NCBI RefSeq assembly: GCF_036227205.1
Contig: NZ_CP109442.1
Span: 8,990,001-9,054,000 of the forward strand
From: Amycolatopsis sp. NBC_01480
GTDB taxonomy: Bacteria; Actinomycetota; Actinomycetes; Mycobacteriales; Pseudonocardiaceae
Reading direction: 5' to 3'
Length of the DNA: 64,000 nt
The notes under the pieces are model-generated. The model had not been told where the DNA came from, did not search any database, and saw nothing but the letters and a program-made list of their open reading frames with translations. This document shows, in pieces, positions 9,369 through 17,446 of this stretch. Positions within the stretch are counted from its first letter, which is position 1. The number at the start of each line of letters is the position of its first letter. Both the position numbers and the translations under genes were made by a program.

Positions 9369-9436
9369 ACCTTCCTGTGACCCGAGTCACCACATGGTCA
9401 TGCAACCCGCTGAGGGCCCGGAGACCTGTACCCGGT

Positions 9437-9982
9437 GTGGAGCCGGACGCGGGGGCGCGGTGGGAGGACGAGTTCGTCGCGTACGTCGCGGCTTCCTCGG
9501 CCTACCTGCGCGCGACTGCGTTTGTCCTCTGCGGGGACTGGCACCGCGCCGACGATCTGCTGCAGGTCACCTTCCTCAAGCTGTACCGGGTGTGGCCGCG
9601 GCTGGTCCGGCGCGGTGAGCTGGACGGCTACGCGCGGCGGATGATCGTGCGCGCGTTCCTGAGCGAGAACCGGCGGAAGTGGCGCTCGCGCGAGCACCTG
9701 CCCGGCGAGCTGCCCGACGGGCCGGCGGCGCCGGAATCCGACCACGCCCAGCGCCTTTCCGTGCGCGCGGCGCTCGACGGCGTGCCCCCGAAGCAACGCG
9801 CGGTCCTCGTGCTGCGTTATTGGGACGACCTCAGCGTCGAGGAAACCGCCGCCGTCCTCGGCTGCGCGACCGGGACTGTGAAGAGCCAGTCCGCGCGCGG
9901 CCTGGCGACGCTGCGCAAGCTCCTCGACCCCCATCAGCTCGGGTACTTCCCCAGCCTCGCACCCCAGGAGGAGCGCGCATGA
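9437..9982 (+). CDS. SigE-family ECF RNA polymerase sigma factor
   Basis: A sigma factor of about 181 residues. WEDEFVAYVAASSAYLRATAFVLCGDWHRADDLLQVTFLKLYRVW is region 2, with the GDWHRADDLLQ motif of the SigE-50 type actinobacterial family. VPPKQRAVLVLRYWDDLSVEETAAVLGCATGTVKS is region 4 with its helix-turn-helix. I chose the GTG at 9437, because an upstream TTG at 9362 lies inside the hairpin repeat and would add 25 residues unlike the family. The stop overlaps the next start (ATGA), so it is translationally coupled to a membrane protein that may be its anti-sigma partner. Confidence 0.85.
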   Translation: MEPDAGARWEDEFVAYVAASSAYLRATAFVLCGDWHRADDLLQVTFLKLYRVWPRLVRRGELDGYARRMIVRAFLSENRRKWRSREHLPGELPDGPAAPESDHAQRLSVRAALDGVPPKQRAVLVLRYWDDLSVEETAAVLGCATGTVKSQSARGLATLRKLLDPHQLGYFPSLAPQEERA

Positions 9983-10476
9983 ACGACGAAGAAGCACGCG
10001 CGGTGATCCTGCTCGCCGGCCCGGTGGACGAGCCGCCGCCCGGCGTGGACCCCGAGCGGCTGCTGGCGGCAGGCCGAAGACAACGTCGTCGGCGCAGCTT
10101 GGCGGTGGTCGGCGGCAGCGCGCTCGCCACGGCGTTGTTCGTGGTCCTGGTCGTCTCGGCGACGGTCAGCCAGGCCGGGCCTGCGCCCACGCGACCGGCG
10201 GTCCAGCCGCTGACCACCGCTCCTGCGCCCGTCCCGACGACCGCCCTCGGGCCGACCACGGCGCCCAGCACGACCGGCGAAGCGCCCACCACCGGCCACT
10301 CGTCCGGCACCACCACCGGACACCCGCCGTCGAGCCCCACCGGCGCCCCCCACACGACGGCCACCGGCGGCAAACCCACCGGCACCACCACGCCCCGCAC
10401 GACCACCGGCGCACAGGGACCACCGACTTCCACCGGTGCCTTGCCCACCCACACGACGTCCACCAGCCGGCACTGA
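9979..10476 (+). CDS. Single-pass membrane protein with Thr/Pro-rich tail, likely sigma factor partner
   Basis: This 165-residue protein overlaps the sigma gene by ATGA. Residues 1-38 are cytosolic (MNDEEARAVILLAG, then an RRQRRRR stop-transfer cluster). One membrane helix spans about 42-64. The remaining hundred residues are a low-complexity Thr/Pro/Gly/Ser tail outside the membrane. SigE-type sigma genes often precede such proteins, which hold the sigma factor at the membrane. No zinc-type anti-sigma motif is visible, so the anti-sigma role rests on context only. The tail could be glycosylated or span the wall. Confidence 0.7.
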   Translation: MNDEEARAVILLAGPVDEPPPGVDPERLLAAGRRQRRRRSLAVVGGSALATALFVVLVVSATVSQAGPAPTRPAVQPLTTAPAPVPTTALGPTTAPSTTGEAPTTGHSSGTTTGHPPSSPTGAPHTTATGGKPTGTTTPRTTTGAQGPPTSTGALPTHTTSTSRH

Positions 10477-10572
10477 CCCGGCCCACGCACCGTCACCGAC
10501 CCCACCGGTGTCCCGGCCGCACCTCGGCCGCCGGTATCTTCGCAGTTGCCCGCACCACCAGGAAGACCTGCC

Positions 10573-11751
10573 TTGACGACACTCGCAGAACCGGCCGCCC
10601 CTGCCCGTCCGGTGATCCGCTGGTACCAGCGGCCGTATGTCCGCACGATCGGCGTGTACCTGCTCGTGCGCGCGTTCGGCGTCGCCGTGCTCGCGATGTT
10701 CGCCGCGAAGACCGGGCAGCCGCTGATGGACCGGCTCACCGCGTGGGACGGGCAGTGGTACCTGGACCTGGCCAACCACGGGTACTTCGGCATCACGCGC
10801 GGCCTCTACGACGCGGCCGGGAACTACGCGCCGAACACCCCGCTCGCGTTCTTCCCCGCCTATCCGATGCTTGCGCGGGTCCTCGCGCCGGTGACGTTCT
10901 CGAGCACGCTGGTGGCCGAGCTGCTGCTGAGCGCGATCGCCGGCTGCCTGGCCGCGTGCGCGATCTTCCGGCTGGCCCGGCTGGTCGACGGGCGCGAGCG
11001 GACCGGGCTGCTGCTGGTGGCGCTGTGGGCCGGCGCGCCGATGGCCATCACGCTGTCCATGACCTACACCGAGGCGCTGTTCACCGCGTTCGCCGCCTGG
11101 GCGCTGGTCGGGGTGGTCGAACGCCGGTGGCTGCTGGCCGCCGCGTGCTGCGTGGCCGCGGGGCTGACCCGGCCGACCGCGACGGTGCTCGTCTGCGTGG
11201 TCGGGCTCGCCGCGCTGATCGCCTTCTTCCGCACGCGCGACCGCTGGCAGACGCTGGTCTGCGTCGTGCTGTGCCCGCTCGGGCTGTTCGGCTTCTGGAC
11301 CTGGGTGGCGATCGAAATCGGCAACCCCACCGGCTGGTGGGACCTCGAGCGAAACAACTGGTGGACCCACTTCGACGCCGGTCGTGAGGCGGCGCAGTTC
11401 GCCTGGGCCAAGCTGGTCCCCGGCGCCTCGGTGATGGAGACGATGACCGTCTTCATCGTGCTGGCCGGGGCGGTGCTCGCCGTGCTGCTGTTCCGGACCA
11501 TGCGCCCGCTGGCGCAGTGGTGGCCGCTGGCCGCGTACGGCGCCGGGATGCTGGTGCTCGTCATCGGCACCGCGGGCCTGCCGTCCGCGAAGGTGCGGTT
11601 CCTGCTGCCCGGCTTCATCCTGCTGTACCCGGTCGCCCGCGGCCTCGCCGCCCGCCGCCCGGGCACCGCGATCGCCACGGTCGCGGGCTTCGTGGTCCTC
11701 GGCAGCTGGTTCAGCGCGTACGCCCTCACCGGCTGGCACTACACGATCTGA
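10573..11751 (+). CDS. PIG-V-like membrane mannosyltransferase (GT-C fold)
   Basis: The 392-residue protein begins with TTG behind AGGAAG at 10559-10564. After a short cytosolic lead and a first helix, the AWDGQWYLDLANHGY motif (about residues 57-71) matches the D-x-x-WY-x-x-I/L-A-x-x-GY signature of PIG-V-type GT-C transferases, in which the aspartate binds the lipid-linked sugar donor. About nine further hydrophobic helices follow. Such actinobacterial proteins use polyprenyl-phosphate mannose to mannosylate cell-envelope lipids or proteins. It follows the sigma/membrane pair by about 100 bases and may be expressed on its own. The acceptor is unknown. Confidence 0.75.
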   Translation: MTTLAEPAAPARPVIRWYQRPYVRTIGVYLLVRAFGVAVLAMFAAKTGQPLMDRLTAWDGQWYLDLANHGYFGITRGLYDAAGNYAPNTPLAFFPAYPMLARVLAPVTFSSTLVAELLLSAIAGCLAACAIFRLARLVDGRERTGLLLVALWAGAPMAITLSMTYTEALFTAFAAWALVGVVERRWLLAAACCVAAGLTRPTATVLVCVVGLAALIAFFRTRDRWQTLVCVVLCPLGLFGFWTWVAIEIGNPTGWWDLERNNWWTHFDAGREAAQFAWAKLVPGASVMETMTVFIVLAGAVLAVLLFRTMRPLAQWWPLAAYGAGMLVLVIGTAGLPSAKVRFLLPGFILLYPVARGLAARRPGTAIATVAGFVVLGSWFSAYALTGWHYTI

Positions 11752-11754
11752 GCG

Positions 11755-11797
11755 CGCGGAAACGGGCAGGGAGTCGGCTTCCCTGCCCGTTTCCGCG
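11755..11797. terminator. Bidirectional terminator hairpin
   Basis: Perfect 18-base arms (11755-11772 and 11780-11797) around a 7-base loop. It sits between the convergent mannosyltransferase and M4 protease genes, a few bases from both stops. Confidence 0.85.
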
Positions 11798-11805
11798 TTA
11801 CCGGG

Positions 11806-14082
11806 TCAGCTCAGGGTCACCGCCAGGTCGTCGAGGACGAAGGACGTCTGCAGGGACGCGTCCTCCACGCCGGTGAACTTGAGGGCGAGTGTCTGGCCGG
11901 CGAACGACGACACGTCAACGGTCTTCGTGGCGTAGCCGCTGACCTGGTCGACGTTCGAGTAGCTGGCCAGGGTGGTGCTGCCGCCGGCGACGGTGAGCTT
12001 GTCGTAGGCGGTCGACCCCGTCTCGGCGGTGTCGATGTGCAGCGAGTACGTCAGCGTGGCGTGGCAGCCGGCCGGGATGCTCACCGACTGGGCGAGCGTG
12101 TCGGTGTGCGACTGGCCGTAACCGTCGAGCCAGGCGTTCCAGGTGCCGCCGTGGGCGGGCTGCTGGGTGCCGTTCTGCGCGATCACGCCGCTGGACGCCG
12201 TCCAGCCGGTGGCACCGGATTCGAAGCCGGGGTTGACCAGCTTCTGGCCGGAGCAGCCGGTGGAGGTGCCGACCGTCCAGCTGAACGTCGCGGTCCCGCT
12301 GTGGGCCGCGCTGTCCTTCGCGGTCACCGTGACGTTCGACGTGCCCGCCGTGGTCGCGGTGCCCGAGATGGTGCCGGTGGAGGCGTTGATCGACAGGCCG
12401 GCGGGCAGGCCGGTCGCGGACCAGGTGTACGGCGCGGTGCCGCCGCTGGCGGTCAGCGGCAGGTTGACCGCGGTGCCGGTCGCCGTGGACTGGTTGCCCG
12501 GGCTGGACACCGTGACCGTGCCGGTCGCGCTGCACGTCGGGTCACCCGACTGCGCCGGCACGCTGATCGCGGCCCACGCCGCCTTCACGGTGTTGAACTG
12601 GGTGCAGCTGCCCGGGAACAGGTTCTTCGCCGCGGTCAGCGTCCAGGTGCGGTACTTCAGGTACGAGCTCGCCGTGGTCTTCAGCAGCATCGCGTTGTAG
12701 AAGATCTTGACCGCGTCCTGCACCCCGAGGCCGGTGATCGTGGAGCTGTTGCAGGTGGGGCTGGTCGGCTGCCCGTTGGTCGGGTTGGTGCCTTCGGCCA
12801 GCAGGTAGAACCAGTGGTTGCCGGGGCCGGCCGAGGCGTGCACCTCACCGCCCGGAACGGAGCTGTCGTAGCAGTTCTTGTCCCCGAGCGCGGACGGGTT
12901 GTACATGTTGCGGATCGGGCCGCTGCCGACGAGGTTGACCTGCTCGCCGACGAGGAAGTCCGGCACGTCGTAGGGCGAGGGCTCGTTGGCGAACCACTCG
13001 GTCGAAGCGCCGAAGACGTCGGCGACGAACTCCTGGGTGCCGTTGCCGGAGATGCCGCCCGGGGTGTGGTCGTCGATGCCGTGCCCGTGCTCGTGCGCGG
13101 CGACGTCGATCGAGCCGATCCACTGGTTCGCGGTGTTGTGCCCGATCTGGACCTGGGACCCGTCGTAGTAGGCGTTCTCGTCGGCCAGGCCGACGCGGAT
13201 CGGCCAGCCGCCGCCGTTGCCGTCGAAGCTGTTGCGCCCCAGCCATTGCGTCAGCATCTTGTTCTCGGTCTGCACGGCGAACAGCGCGTCGACGCAGCCG
13301 GTCTCACGGCTGGTGGCGTCGCCGTTGCCCCAGTGGTCGCTGGACTTGGTGAAGGTCGTGTTGTTCGCGGCGTCCTGGCAGCTGACATTGGTCAGCGTGG
13401 GGTCCTTGAGGCTGTACGTGGAGCCCGATTGCGTGGTGTTCAGGGGAACCGGGTTCGGCCCGTTCCACGCGCTGTTCCCGTCGCCGTGCAGGACGTGCTG
13501 CTGGGTGTGCAGGACCTTGCCGGTGGCGGCGTCGACAACCACGTCGAGGCGGCTCGGGCCCTCGGCGTCACGGCCGACGACGGTGCTCTCCCAGGCGAGC
13601 CGGGGCGTGCCCAGCGCGTAGGTGACCAGGTGCGCGGCGCCGACACTGTCCACTGTGGGCACCTGCTGCCGGGCGGTCGCCTCGGCCTGCGCCTTGGGCA
13701 CCGACGGGGTGGTGCTCGGCAGGTTGATGGTGGCGTCCTGCGCGACCGAGGTGCCGACGACCTGGCCGGTCGAGTCGGTGGCGACGACGAAGTCACCGCC
13801 GACGACGGGCAGGCCCCGGTAGGTCCGGTCGTACGGGACGTACTTGAGCCCGTTGGTGGAGGAAATCACGGTGTGCGGCACGAAAACGTCGTCCGCGCTG
13901 GCGTGCAGGGCGGCCGGCCGGGAGGCCACCAGCCCGGCCGCGGCGCTGACGGCCATCGCGTCGGCGGTCTGCGCGGCGGCGGCGGGCGCCGCCGGCTGCG
14001 CCTGGGCAGTCGGAGTGACGGCCAGCGCGGCCGCCAGGACACCGGTCGAACCGAGAACGGTCAAACGTCTCAGTTTGTTCAT
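11806..14082 (-). CDS. Secreted M4 (thermolysin-like) metalloprotease with Ig-like and C-terminal binding domains
   Basis: The 758-residue preproenzyme starts at ATG 14082 with GGAGGAG eight bases upstream. Order: signal peptide (ends TAQA), FTP/PepSY propeptide (about 60-220), M4 catalytic domain with zinc motif H330-E331-H332-G333-H334 and downstream Glu in TQEFVADVFG, then GIHxNAG-equivalent HASAGPGNHWFYLLAEGTN. A putative Ig domain (VSSPGNQSTATGTAVNLPL and so on, about 525-615) and a jelly-roll domain (NPGFESGATGW, about 625-758) follow. It degrades extracellular protein; the propeptide keeps it inactive until secreted. A terminator hairpin follows the stop. Confidence 0.93.
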   Translation of the reverse strand: MNKLRRLTVLGSTGVLAAALAVTPTAQAQPAAPAAAAQTADAMAVSAAAGLVASRPAALHASADDVFVPHTVISSTNGLKYVPYDRTYRGLPVVGGDFVVATDSTGQVVGTSVAQDATINLPSTTPSVPKAQAEATARQQVPTVDSVGAAHLVTYALGTPRLAWESTVVGRDAEGPSRLDVVVDAATGKVLHTQQHVLHGDGNSAWNGPNPVPLNTTQSGSTYSLKDPTLTNVSCQDAANNTTFTKSSDHWGNGDATSRETGCVDALFAVQTENKMLTQWLGRNSFDGNGGGWPIRVGLADENAYYDGSQVQIGHNTANQWIGSIDVAAHEHGHGIDDHTPGGISGNGTQEFVADVFGASTEWFANEPSPYDVPDFLVGEQVNLVGSGPIRNMYNPSALGDKNCYDSSVPGGEVHASAGPGNHWFYLLAEGTNPTNGQPTSPTCNSSTITGLGVQDAVKIFYNAMLLKTTASSYLKYRTWTLTAAKNLFPGSCTQFNTVKAAWAAISVPAQSGDPTCSATGTVTVSSPGNQSTATGTAVNLPLTASGGTAPYTWSATGLPAGLSINASTGTISGTATTAGTSNVTVTAKDSAAHSGTATFSWTVGTSTGCSGQKLVNPGFESGATGWTASSGVIAQNGTQQPAHGGTWNAWLDGYGQSHTDTLAQSVSIPAGCHATLTYSLHIDTAETGSTAYDKLTVAGGSTTLASYSNVDQVSGYATKTVDVSSFAGQTLALKFTGVEDASLQTSFVLDDLAVTLS

Positions 14083-14487
14083 CAAGAAGCTCCTCCGGGC
14101 AGGACGGACACGGCCCGGGATCACCAGGCCGTGCACTGTCGGGGTGAAGACCTGTCGGGGTTGGGGAAACTCACTGTGTGAAAACGGGGTGAAGTGGAGC
14201 GTGGAACGGAAATCAGGATCCGGCGCGGACACCGGGGAAACAAGCGACGAAGGTAGTGATCTCATCAGTTGACGACAATAAGTCACATAAAGGATATTTC
14301 GGGAGTGCCGATCAGCGGAAAGTGTTGGCATGACTGAAGACCAGGCCGCGCAGGACTACGCCGAATGGCGTCGGCGCCCGCCCCGGCGTGAGCGGGGCAG
14401 GCACCGGGACCGTCGTGGAAACGCAATCGGGGAAGGCGCGGCGAAACAAGTCCCGGCACTGAGCGCCAGGTCAATTTTCCCGCCGGA
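14083..14487. other. Intergenic stretch upstream of the M4 protease gene
   Basis: I see no convincing gene. The part at 14255-14310 is AT-rich for this genome and is the likely promoter zone of the protease, read leftwards. The element CGGAAAGTGTTGGCA at 14316-14330 resembles one at 16455-16469 upstream of the DUF1003 gene. Confidence 0.45.
14316..14330 (-). promoter_or_regulatory. Shared upstream element (copy in front of M4 protease)
   Basis: Read leftwards this is TGCCAACACTTTCCG, lying about 235 bases before the protease start. A 13/15 match, TGTCAGCACTTTCCG, precedes the DUF1003 gene in the same orientation. Function is unknown; it could be a regulator site or upstream promoter element. 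Confidence 0.4.
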
Positions 14488-16245
14488 TCAGTTTTCGCGC
14501 CGGGTCGCCTTCCGGACGGCGTCGATCGCCTCGCTCTCCGCGTGGGTGCGGCGCTGGGCTCCGAGGCCGAGGAATCCGCCTTCCTGGTTCGCGTCGGCGA
14601 CCACGGTCGCGACCTCGACCAGGAACTCCCGGAAATCCGGCAGTTCCGCCGGCGCGGTGCGGGCGACGATGGCGGCGGCCGAGCTGATCGCCTCCAGCGC
14701 CGGCGGCTGGTAGTCGGCGTACTTGATTCCCGGCCGCAGCCCCGTTTCGAAGGTGCACGCCGCGGTGAGCTCGCGAATGAGCCGTCTCGGGTGCGTGACG
14801 CTGGCCTCGCGCAAAGTCTTGATCAGGGCGAACATCTCGTCGGAGTCGACGCCGCCCACGGCGAGGGCCGCCAGCATTCCCGCCGACATCATGGCCCGCT
14901 GCAGGACCTCCCGCTCTTCAGCGGTGAAGTCCGCTTCTCCCGCGCCGTCCCGGGCTCGTCCGTCACGGACCACCTGCATGCCCACACTCGCCACCAGGCC
15001 GGGAATGCCGCGCGCCACATGCAGCCGCCTCGCCCGCGTCTGCTCGGGAAGCTGGTCCCAGGGCGCGAGATCGGGCAGCATCCGGTCCCGGGGCTCATTT
15101 GGCGGGACGGACGGCTGGTCGGCCAGCCATCGTTCGTGCTCCTGCCGGGCCAGCAGCGCCACTTCGCCCTCGTCGAGAGTGATGGTCAGGGCCGAGTCGA
15201 AGGCGGGCACCATCACGCAGCCGACGGTGGCCAGCTGTTCCCCGAGCTGCCGGGCCTGTGCCTGGGCCATCGCCTTGCGCTCCGGCGGCAAGTGGTCCCA
15301 CCGCGGCGGCAGTGGGCCGCGGTAACGGGCTCGCAGCCCGGCTCCGCGTTTCGTTTCGTGGCCGGCATGGCTGTCGGCGTCGTGAAACGCCCGGGCGAGG
15401 TCCTCGATCAGCTCGCCACGGGTGTAGCGGCTGAGGTCGTCGATGAGGCGGTCCTGCGCGACCAGCCGCGCCTTCATCCGCCCGCACTCGTGCAAGATCG
15501 CCTCGCCGTTGTAGAACGTCTGCTCGGAGCGGCGGTCGCCCGCCCGGCCGAGCACCCCCTGGCCGACCATGATCACGATCATGAAGATCAGCTGGGCGAG
15601 GGTGGACAGGAAGGACATGAACGCGAACGGGTAGGGATCGAACCGCTGCACGCCCAGCGCCGCCAGCCCCATCCAGATCACCTGGGTCCCGGCGGCCGCG
15701 TAGAAGGCGGCCATGCTGCCCAGCCGCTGGGTCAGCCACGCCGCGACGCGGTCGTTGGCGGTCACCTGCTGGTCCAGCGCCTGGGCCGGGGGCTGCACCT
15801 GGTGCCGTTCGATCCACGGGTGCGGGCTCGACTCCAGCAGGCTGACCCCGCGGCTGAGCGCCTGGTCGTGCCGGTCGAGGTGCTGCTGAAGGTCCGCGAT
15901 CCGGGCGAAGATCGCTTCGGCGTTCTCGTAGGTCTGCACCGAACGGCGGTCCGCGGCCCGGCTCAGCACCCGTTGCCCCACCAGGATCACCAGGCACAGG
16001 ACGAGCTGCACGACGTTGTCCAGGAACAACAGGAACGCGAACGGATACGGGTCCGCCGCGTGCAACGGGCCCCAGGTCGCCAGCGCCATCCACCCCGCGA
16101 CGACGACCAGCACCACGTACAGCGCGGGCATCGAGCCCACGACCCGGGTCAGCGCGGCCGCCATCGCGCCGTTGAGGCCGACCCGCTCATCCGCGGTGGT
16201 GACCGGATGCTGGCGCGACCGGGCCCGGCGGCCGGTGTTGCTCAC
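14488..16245 (-). CDS. Membrane protein: tandem DUF1003, RyR-like and TerB-like domains
   Basis: The 585-residue protein starts at GTG 16245 behind GGGGAGAA. It has two DUF1003 units (about residues 20-127 and 165-280). Each has two membrane helices, a conserved DPYPFAF between them, and GQ(R/G)VL.RA.DRRS.QT after the second helix. Next (about 330-425) is a RyR-like domain: LARQEHERWLADQ, DLAPWDQLPEQTR and ARGIPGLVASVGMQVV match the prokaryotic RyR repeat. The last 140 residues resemble TerB (AGMLAALAVGGVDSDEMFALI, then ADANQEGGFLGLGAQRRT). RyR and TerB domains turn up in nucleotide-signal and stress or conflict systems, so a membrane-tied sensor is plausible. That role is an inference; no partner gene is adjacent. 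Confidence 0.72.
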   Translation of the reverse strand: MSNTGRRARSRQHPVTTADERVGLNGAMAAALTRVVGSMPALYVVLVVVAGWMALATWGPLHAADPYPFAFLLFLDNVVQLVLCLVILVGQRVLSRAADRRSVQTYENAEAIFARIADLQQHLDRHDQALSRGVSLLESSPHPWIERHQVQPPAQALDQQVTANDRVAAWLTQRLGSMAAFYAAAGTQVIWMGLAALGVQRFDPYPFAFMSFLSTLAQLIFMIVIMVGQGVLGRAGDRRSEQTFYNGEAILHECGRMKARLVAQDRLIDDLSRYTRGELIEDLARAFHDADSHAGHETKRGAGLRARYRGPLPPRWDHLPPERKAMAQAQARQLGEQLATVGCVMVPAFDSALTITLDEGEVALLARQEHERWLADQPSVPPNEPRDRMLPDLAPWDQLPEQTRARRLHVARGIPGLVASVGMQVVRDGRARDGAGEADFTAEEREVLQRAMMSAGMLAALAVGGVDSDEMFALIKTLREASVTHPRRLIRELTAACTFETGLRPGIKYADYQPPALEAISSAAAIVARTAPAELPDFREFLVEVATVVADANQEGGFLGLGAQRRTHAESEAIDAVRKATRREN

Positions 16246-16270
16246 AGGTTCTCCCCATCTGGTCAGAAAA

Positions 16271-16295
16271 TCGCGGCGACTTCTCGTCGTCGCGA
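16271..16295. promoter_or_regulatory. Hairpin or operator in the DUF1003-RyR leader
   Basis: TCGCGGCGAC and GTCGTCGCGA (16271-16280, 16286-16295) are 10-base arms with one G-T pair around TTCTC. It lies 26-50 bases before the GTG start, so it may be an operator or an mRNA leader stem. Confidence 0.45.
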
Positions 16296-16454
16296 AGCCC
16301 TGCCATTGTGGACCCCGCCGGGAATTGCCGCAGCCACCACCGGCGGCGCGTCGGCGAAAGGGGAGGTGAAGAAGATACCCGTTGTGCCACAAGCCCAACC
16401 CGGAGAAACGACCGGATAGCGGCCGGTGTCCGATCGTTGCAGGGAGACATTATC

Positions 16455-16469
16455 CGGAAAGTGCTGACA
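16455..16469 (-). promoter_or_regulatory. Shared upstream element (copy in front of DUF1003-RyR gene)
   Basis: Read leftwards this is TGTCAGCACTTTCCG, 210-224 bases before the DUF1003 start, matching 13 of 15 bases of the element before the M4 protease. Significance is unproven. Confidence 0.4.
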
Positions 16470-16643
16470 GGACGCTGAGAGAGCTTCATGGGCGCACGCG
16501 GCTTGACCCGGTAGCGTTCCGGTGCAGCGAGAAACCGCCTCGGGGTCCGGAGCTCGATCGGCCGCGGGCACGGGCGAACTCGCCAGGGACGACGATGGAA
16601 TCGCATCGAGCGGCGCCCGTCGTGGCAGAGGTGAGGCGGTGAG

Positions 16644-17203
16644 ATGCGCGGCAACCGGACGGCGGCACTCGCGGCGGCGGGCTTGATGACAGGCTTGGTG
16701 GCGCTGACGGCCGGATGCTCGGCGCCCGCCCCGCGGCGGCGCCACCGCCGACGTCCACTGTGGACCCGCTCGACCTGTCCGCCTTCCGGGACGCGCCGTG
16801 CGGCCTCCCCGGCGACGCGGAACTCGCCCGTTTCTTCCTGGCCGTGCCCGGGCGCCTCACCCCGGCAGCCGCTCTCACCGAATGCGAATGGGCTTCGGCC
16901 AATCCGCGGGCCCCTCGCTACCAGGCCGCCGTCGACCTGAATTCCGGCGGCCTCCCCGGTTTACGGCGCCGGACGCCGTTCGCGCCGGACGGCCCGGCCG
17001 CCATCCACGGCTACCCGGCGGGCCACGTGGCGGCGGGCCGGACGGCCGGCTGGTGCACAGTGGACGTCGGGGTCGCGCCGGACACCGTGCTCCAGGTGAG
17101 CGTCACCATCCCCGCCCCGGGCGTCCTTTCGGACGACCCGTGCACCGACGCCGACCAGTTCGCCGGCGCCATCATCGGCTTCCAGGGCCACCGGGCGCCG
17201 TGA
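16644..17203 (+). pseudogene. DUF3558-type lipoprotein split by a frameshift
   Basis: From ATG 16644 the frame gives a lipoprotein signal (MRGNRTAALAAAGLMTGL, then lipobox LTAGC). The DUF3558-like body, with DPLDLSAFRDAPCGLP, LTECEWAS and a paired-cysteine pattern ending at 17203, is in another frame. The switch maps to the CCGCGGCGGCGCC run at 16731-16742, where two extra bases (or one lost) explain it. If repaired, the product is about 186 residues. A start at ATG 16715 would make the body without a lipid anchor, which is less likely. DUF3558 lipoproteins are common surface proteins in actinobacteria with no known reaction. Confidence 0.75.
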
Positions 17204-17214
17204 CCGTCCGGTGA

Positions 17215-17275
17215 GCGCCGGCCACGGCCCGCGCTCGCCGGCCACGCTCCGCGCCGGCCACGGCCCGCGCTCATC
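17215..17275. repeat. Short direct repeats after DUF3558
   Basis: GCCGGCCACGGCCCGCGCTC occurs twice here, with a third, diverged copy (GCCGGCCACGCTCCGC) between them. It is a small GC-rich tandem array without coding sense. Confidence 0.6.
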
Positions 17276-17446
17276 TGAGCGGCCCGGCCCCGCCCGTGCC
17301 CTAAATCCGGCTCAAGTCCATTTCGCTCGCGCGGCCATAGTGCTAGACCTGGCCTGCCAAGTTCGCGAGTTGCCTCGAGGTGTCGCGGCCGCCAAGGTCC
17401 GGCGGGCGGGCACGGACCGGCCGCCTCGCCCCGGGAAGGGATGCTC

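Larger units (their letters stand above)
16246..16643. other. Divergent intergenic region between DUF1003-RyR and DUF3558 genes
   Basis: It should hold promoters for both genes. It contains a hairpin or operator at 16271-16295 close to the DUF1003 start and the 15-base element at 16455-16469. No coding sequence is convincing. Confidence 0.5.

Noticed and set aside
9362..9436. Upstream TTG start for the SigE-type sigma factor
   Set aside because: It lies in the right arm of the family A hairpin and adds residues unlike the family.
12037..14181. Plus-strand frame of 714 codons over the M4 protease
   Set aside because: Shadow frame; the minus strand has the HEHGH zinc motif, signal peptide and a good ribosome site.
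14330..14713. Plus-strand frame beginning MTEDQAAQDYAEW
   Set aside because: The start looks protein-like, but it soon turns Arg-rich and runs antisense into the DUF1003 gene; no family match.
14542..16419. Plus-strand frame of 625 codons over the DUF1003 gene
   Set aside because: Arg/His-rich shadow; membrane helices and domain motifs are on the minus strand.
17215..17275. Possible CRISPR-like array
   Set aside because: Repeats are adjacent without regular spacers and no cas gene is present; it is a short GC-rich tandem repeat.
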